A DNA stretch of 64,000 bases from Otis tarda (Eukaryota; Chordata; Aves; Otidiformes; Otididae), in the NCBI GenBank assembly GCA_026413225.1, contig CM048554.1, forward strand, positions 4,914,001 to 4,978,000. Direction: 5' to 3'. Of the stretch, positions 60,840 through 64,000 are shown piece after piece. Within the stretch, counting starts at the first letter, position 1. Every line of letters begins with the position of its first letter. The notes beneath the pieces were generated by a model. The model had not been told where the DNA came from. It saw nothing but the letters and a program-made list of their open reading frames with translations, and did not search any database. A program made the translations under genes and the position numbers.

Positions 60840-61130
60840 CCCTTCAGTCAAGTGACTCGAGTCCATGCGATGGCACAAAGGTCAACTTTGTCCCACTCTA
60901 TACATTCATTATGACCTAATCTCTAATTACGTGAGCCATTTTTCTTTAAGTAGGTTTTTCCTGGGGTGTCTGATTGCCATCTTCAGCCCGTTGTGCTAAA
61001 AACAACCCAGCATCCCTGCACATCAGCAAAAGCCTCAAAGATTGCTGTGTCAACAAATCATCTAGAAATTATTTCCATCATTTGAGTAACCGCATAATTA
61101 TGATAAGATAATGAACCAGATTTGTACTAT
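60840..61130. promoter_or_regulatory. Candidate conserved non-coding block K
   Basis: Unique sequence with an inverted SOX-type pair (60875-60891), ATTATGACCTAATC, CTCTAATTACGTGAGCC (60931-60947), a CAAATCATC word and a perfect CATAATTATG palindrome (61093-61102) before GATAAGATAATG. Confidence 0.33.
60875..60891. promoter_or_regulatory. Inverted ACAAAG/CTTTGT pair with AGGTCA
   Basis: ACAAAG-GTCAA-CTTTGT: two SOX/TCF-type cores facing each other across 5 nt. The left core overlaps AGGTCA, a nuclear-receptor half site. Binding is inferred only. Confidence 0.35.
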
Positions 61131-61150
61131 AACCATTCTATGATTTTATG
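61131..61150 (+). repeat. Possible CR1 terminal stub
   Basis: AACCATTCTATGATTTTATG equals the CR1 terminus at 19 of 20 bases. The sequence upstream is not CR1, so this would be an extremely truncated insertion or coincidence. Confidence 0.35.
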
Positions 61151-62353
61151 TCCAGCTTTTTCTTGCAAAAAGGAGTTACGCCAGGAGCCTGGAAATAGTT
61201 TCTAATAATTTCTGTGGCATGGGAATGGGCAGATAGTTTTGTTGTCAGGGTTTTGGGTTTTTAATTCATTTTTTTTTCACCCTCCTTGGCCCATTCTTCA
61301 CACAGCCTTTGGCTATTTATCGGTCGTAGTAGAGAAGGATGAATCCCATGGAATTTGGAAACGTCCTAAGTCTGGAGCACTTAACTTCACAAATGAAATA
61401 TTTTTTCCAGCATGGAGTATTTTAACAGTCTGACTATTAATCCCTGCCTAATTTCTCTTTGCACCTATGGTTTTTTTTGAAGTAGAGAGATACCGGTATC
61501 ATTTACAAGCTGGGTACTTGTGTATTGACATGCTTAATGTCTCTCTAACAACTGCCTGTCTTCGTGGCTATAGGTGAAGGACTCCTCTGCATTTTATGTC
61601 TCCATAGCAGATTTGTGATCACTTAATAATTAAGACCCAGAGCTGTTTTGGGTGCCTGACTCAGACCGTAGGGAGAAAAGCAGCCAAGCATCTTTAGGGA
61701 CCAGAGCCAGTATTTACAATAGAACAGCTGCAAAAAAAAAAAAAAAAAAGAAAAAAAAACCAAACACGGAAGAGATGAGGTTGCAGCAAAAAAAACCCCT
61801 ATAGATCTACCTACTGTAAGTGATATTCCTCCTTCTGTCTTTGTGTGTGAGAAAACAGCCACGAGAGCTTCCTCATTTGTAGGTGCAGCTACAGGAAGCT
61901 TGTATCACTCTGTCCTTCTCCCCAGCAGCAACAAAAGCTCTTACCATCTCCCTATGGACACTGGGAAAGCAGATAGCTGCCGTTGGGCTTTTACCAGTGA
62001 ATAAGTGTCTTCAAGCCTCAAAGATGCCTTCTGCCAAACTGTTATATCTCCAAAAATCCTTTTTCAGCCATAAGCAACATCCTGCCATTGCCACCGAGGT
62101 GCTTACAAACACGTGTGGGATTATAAACACAACAGCAAATTCCCCCTGTGTGTACAGTAATCGAAAGAAAGATCAAATGGAACTTTGTGTCTTAAAATCA
62201 TTATGGGTAACCTCACAGTTACCAGATCGGCACAACAAACTGATCGGGGGGGCACTGAACATAGGTAGACAAGAGGCTTGGCTCAATCCATCAAAACCTC
62301 TCAGTTTTCTCCTACAGCACAGACACCCTTTCCCCAGTTTTTAACACTTGAGA
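61151..62353. other. Unique non-coding sequence, no gene seen
   Basis: Contains poly-A at 61732. A 153-codon + frame (61883-62344) starts at GTG, has no recognised domain and stops at the edge of the CR1 copy; it is probably chance. Confidence 0.6.
61732..61759. repeat. Poly-A tract (A18-G-A9)
   Basis: The longest A tract in the window. Upstream sequence does not look like a processed mRNA. Confidence 0.92.
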
Positions 62354-62696
62354 GATAGAATCATAGAATGGTTTGGGTTTGAAGGGACCTTCAAAGCCCA
62401 TCCGGTCCAACCCCCCTGCAAGGAGCAGGGACATCTCCAACCAGATCAGGTTGCTCAGAGCCCCGTCCAACCTGGCCTGGCATGTTTCCAGGGGATGGGG
62501 CATCCACCACCTTTCTGGGCAACATGTGCCAGTGTTCCACCACCCTCATTGTAAGAATTGTTTTCCTAATGTCTAATCTGAATCTACCTCCCTCTATTTT
62601 AAAACCATTACCCCTCGTCCTATCACAACAGCCCCTGCTCAAGAGTTTCTCCCCGTTTTTCCTTTAGGCCCCCTGGTACTGGAGGACTGCTATGTG
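62354..62696 (-). repeat. CR1 LINE 3' end (~340 bp)
   Basis: Minus-strand CR1. On the + strand: TAGAATCATAGAATGGTTTGG, GAAGGGACCTTCAAAGCCC, GTCCAACCCCCCTGCAAGG, CCAACCTGGCCTGGCATG, TTTCCAGGGGATGGGGCATC, GTGCCAGTGTTCCACCACCC, TGTCTAATCTGAATCTACC and GGCCCCCTGGTACTGGAGG. It keeps the same segments as the 51.5 kb copy but in opposite orientation. Confidence 0.96.
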
Positions 62697-64000
62697 CTGG
62701 TGTTCTTCTACACAAGTGTTGTTAGAAAAGTCTGGTTATATTTATACATACATATGAACATCGTAAGATTAAGCCTTTAGAAACATTTTGAAGATATTTA
62801 TAGATGCTCTCAACCCAATATAATATTTTTTTCCTGCCTTAAAGATAAAACCTGAATAACTTTGAAATTTCGATGACATCAAAGTGCAGCTTACGTTACT
62901 TTTAAATTGCACTTGTAAAACTTGTTGGCCATAAGCAACTCAAGTACAGTTGCAAGTGTTTTATTGTTCCTTGCACTTCTAGTAATAAAAGTACATTTTA
63001 ACCAAATTATTATGCTGTTGAAGTCTTCATATAGGACCTTGTCTTTCAAAGCAAAACGGAAATAAAAGGAAAAAAATCAATACTTAAAAAAAAAGGTATA
63101 CATACCCACTTATATGCATGAAGAGGTTAATTATGTGATAAACTCAAATTGTCTTTATTGTTATATGATCTGCAAATGTGTTTGCTTTATGCTGTCAGAC
63201 ATTCATTACCCTATCTTTATTTTTAAAAGCTTTGATTGCTACGTGATAGGAATCTTTTCAGTATCTTGTCCATTCTCACTGCCAGTCCCCTGGAAGACCT
63301 GGCTGCAATGCAGACATCAGACATAGTAATTTTGATTTTAATGGAAGGTGGATATTAACAATATGATAACATTGAAGAAAAAGCCCTGTAAGTTGTTCAG
63401 GACTAAGGGAACCCTCAAAATCTTTAACAAAGGTTTTGTGGGAAACCACACCACTCAACTAACATTTGAACTGGAACAATGCAAGGCCAGACTTTTTCCA
63501 AACATGAGATAAATTGGAACAGTTATCAGCCACAGCTCGTACGAGAATTCATTTACTCTTATACACATGAGAAGTGTTTTACTCCATCAGAAGATTCTCT
63601 GGTTTCAACTCAATTATTTGCAGAATAAAATTCTACTTACTCTGGGTATGGTTGTCAAAACCTCAGAAACCATACTTGCTGCTAAAGGTGCCCAAAATTT
63701 TCTCATTGAAATTTTTCTTTATTATAGAAATGACTTTTCCATAGAAGCACTTTTCTCCTACTGAAGATATAGCATAGATCAGTTCAAATTGATTTTTTTT
63801 TAATTACTAAAAAATAGCAAGCAAAGAATTTTCAAGTTTTAAGAAAGAAATGATAATCCATTGACAATATCTAACAATTTTTATTTTTATTTTTTTTTTT
63901 TTTAGGGAATCTGCTCTGTTGAGCCTTATCAAGTGTGGAAATAGCCACTTAAGTAATTTTACTCAAGGGCTATAAAATGTTACACCAAGTGTCTGTACCC
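62697..64000. other. Unique AT-rich sequence to window end, no gene seen
   Basis: AT-rich and repeat-poor, with a T-rich tract at 63869. The largest frame is 70 codons. No gene, CR1 or palindromic repeat recognised. Confidence 0.6.
63869..63903. repeat. T-rich tract
   Basis: Three ATTTTT-type units then about T14, ending in AGGG. Low complexity. Confidence 0.88.

Noticed and set aside
61732-61759. Poly-A tract as a retrogene tail
   Set aside because: The upstream 300 bp has no gene-like frame and no AATAAA at suitable spacing.
61883-62344. 153-codon + frame next to CR1
   Set aside because: GTG start, no recognised motif, and no splice sites or promoter signals.
1-64000. tRNA, rRNA, CRISPR, operon or endogenous virus
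   Set aside because: None of the expected structures, repeats, promoter boxes or retroviral motifs were seen; tRNA-like words belong to old MIR/L3-type remnants.

Overview
The window reads as non-coding vertebrate DNA, most likely from a bird. The main evidence is seven clear 3' ends of the CR1 LINE, on both strands. They carry the usual CR1 tail, in which a GGTCCCTTCCAACC-type block is followed by ATTCTATG units. Repeat content is low, as expected of an avian genome: about 1.3 kb of CR1, some old degraded remnants and short homopolymer tracts. The species cannot be named; a turtle or crocodile is a less likely alternative. No protein-coding gene, rRNA, tRNA, CRISPR array or bacterial-type feature could be supported. 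Every open frame is short, many start only at non-ATG codons, and none gave a product I recognise. The best exon-like object is a 41-base candidate microexon at 32730-32770, which is weak without conservation or RNA data.

Layout. From 1 to 17.8 kb lies mostly unique A/T-rich sequence with MIR/L3-type remnants (2.0, 9.1 and 12.6 kb), a CR1 end (11.2 kb), a small CpG cluster (3.9-4.1 kb) and a fragment of a palindromic repeat (16.3 kb). From 17.8 to 28 kb are four blocks with the texture of conserved non-coding elements: homeodomain-type TAAT cores, few repeats, many small palindromes. They are separated by CR1 ends at 21.0-21.9 kb and an L3-like tail at 25.1 kb. From 28 to 40 kb is unique sequence with a CR1 stub (29.6 kb), the candidate microexon, a CpG cluster (35.5-35.7 kb) and an L3-like tail (36.9 kb). 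From 40 to 54.6 kb are more element-like blocks (40.1-41.3, 44.2-44.8, 47.9, 53.5-54.6 kb), CR1 at 42.8 and 51.5 kb, and the fullest copy of the palindromic repeat at 53.7 kb. From 54.6 to 64 kb is unique sequence up to a cluster at 59.4-61.2 kb, where a CpG-dense 300 bp sits between two TAAT-rich blocks, then a CR1 copy at 62.4-62.7 kb.

Interpretation (inference): this looks like a gene desert or the inside of a very large intron, possibly holding regulatory elements for a developmental gene outside the window. Calls of conserved or regulatory elements rest on sequence texture alone. A cross-species alignment would settle them.
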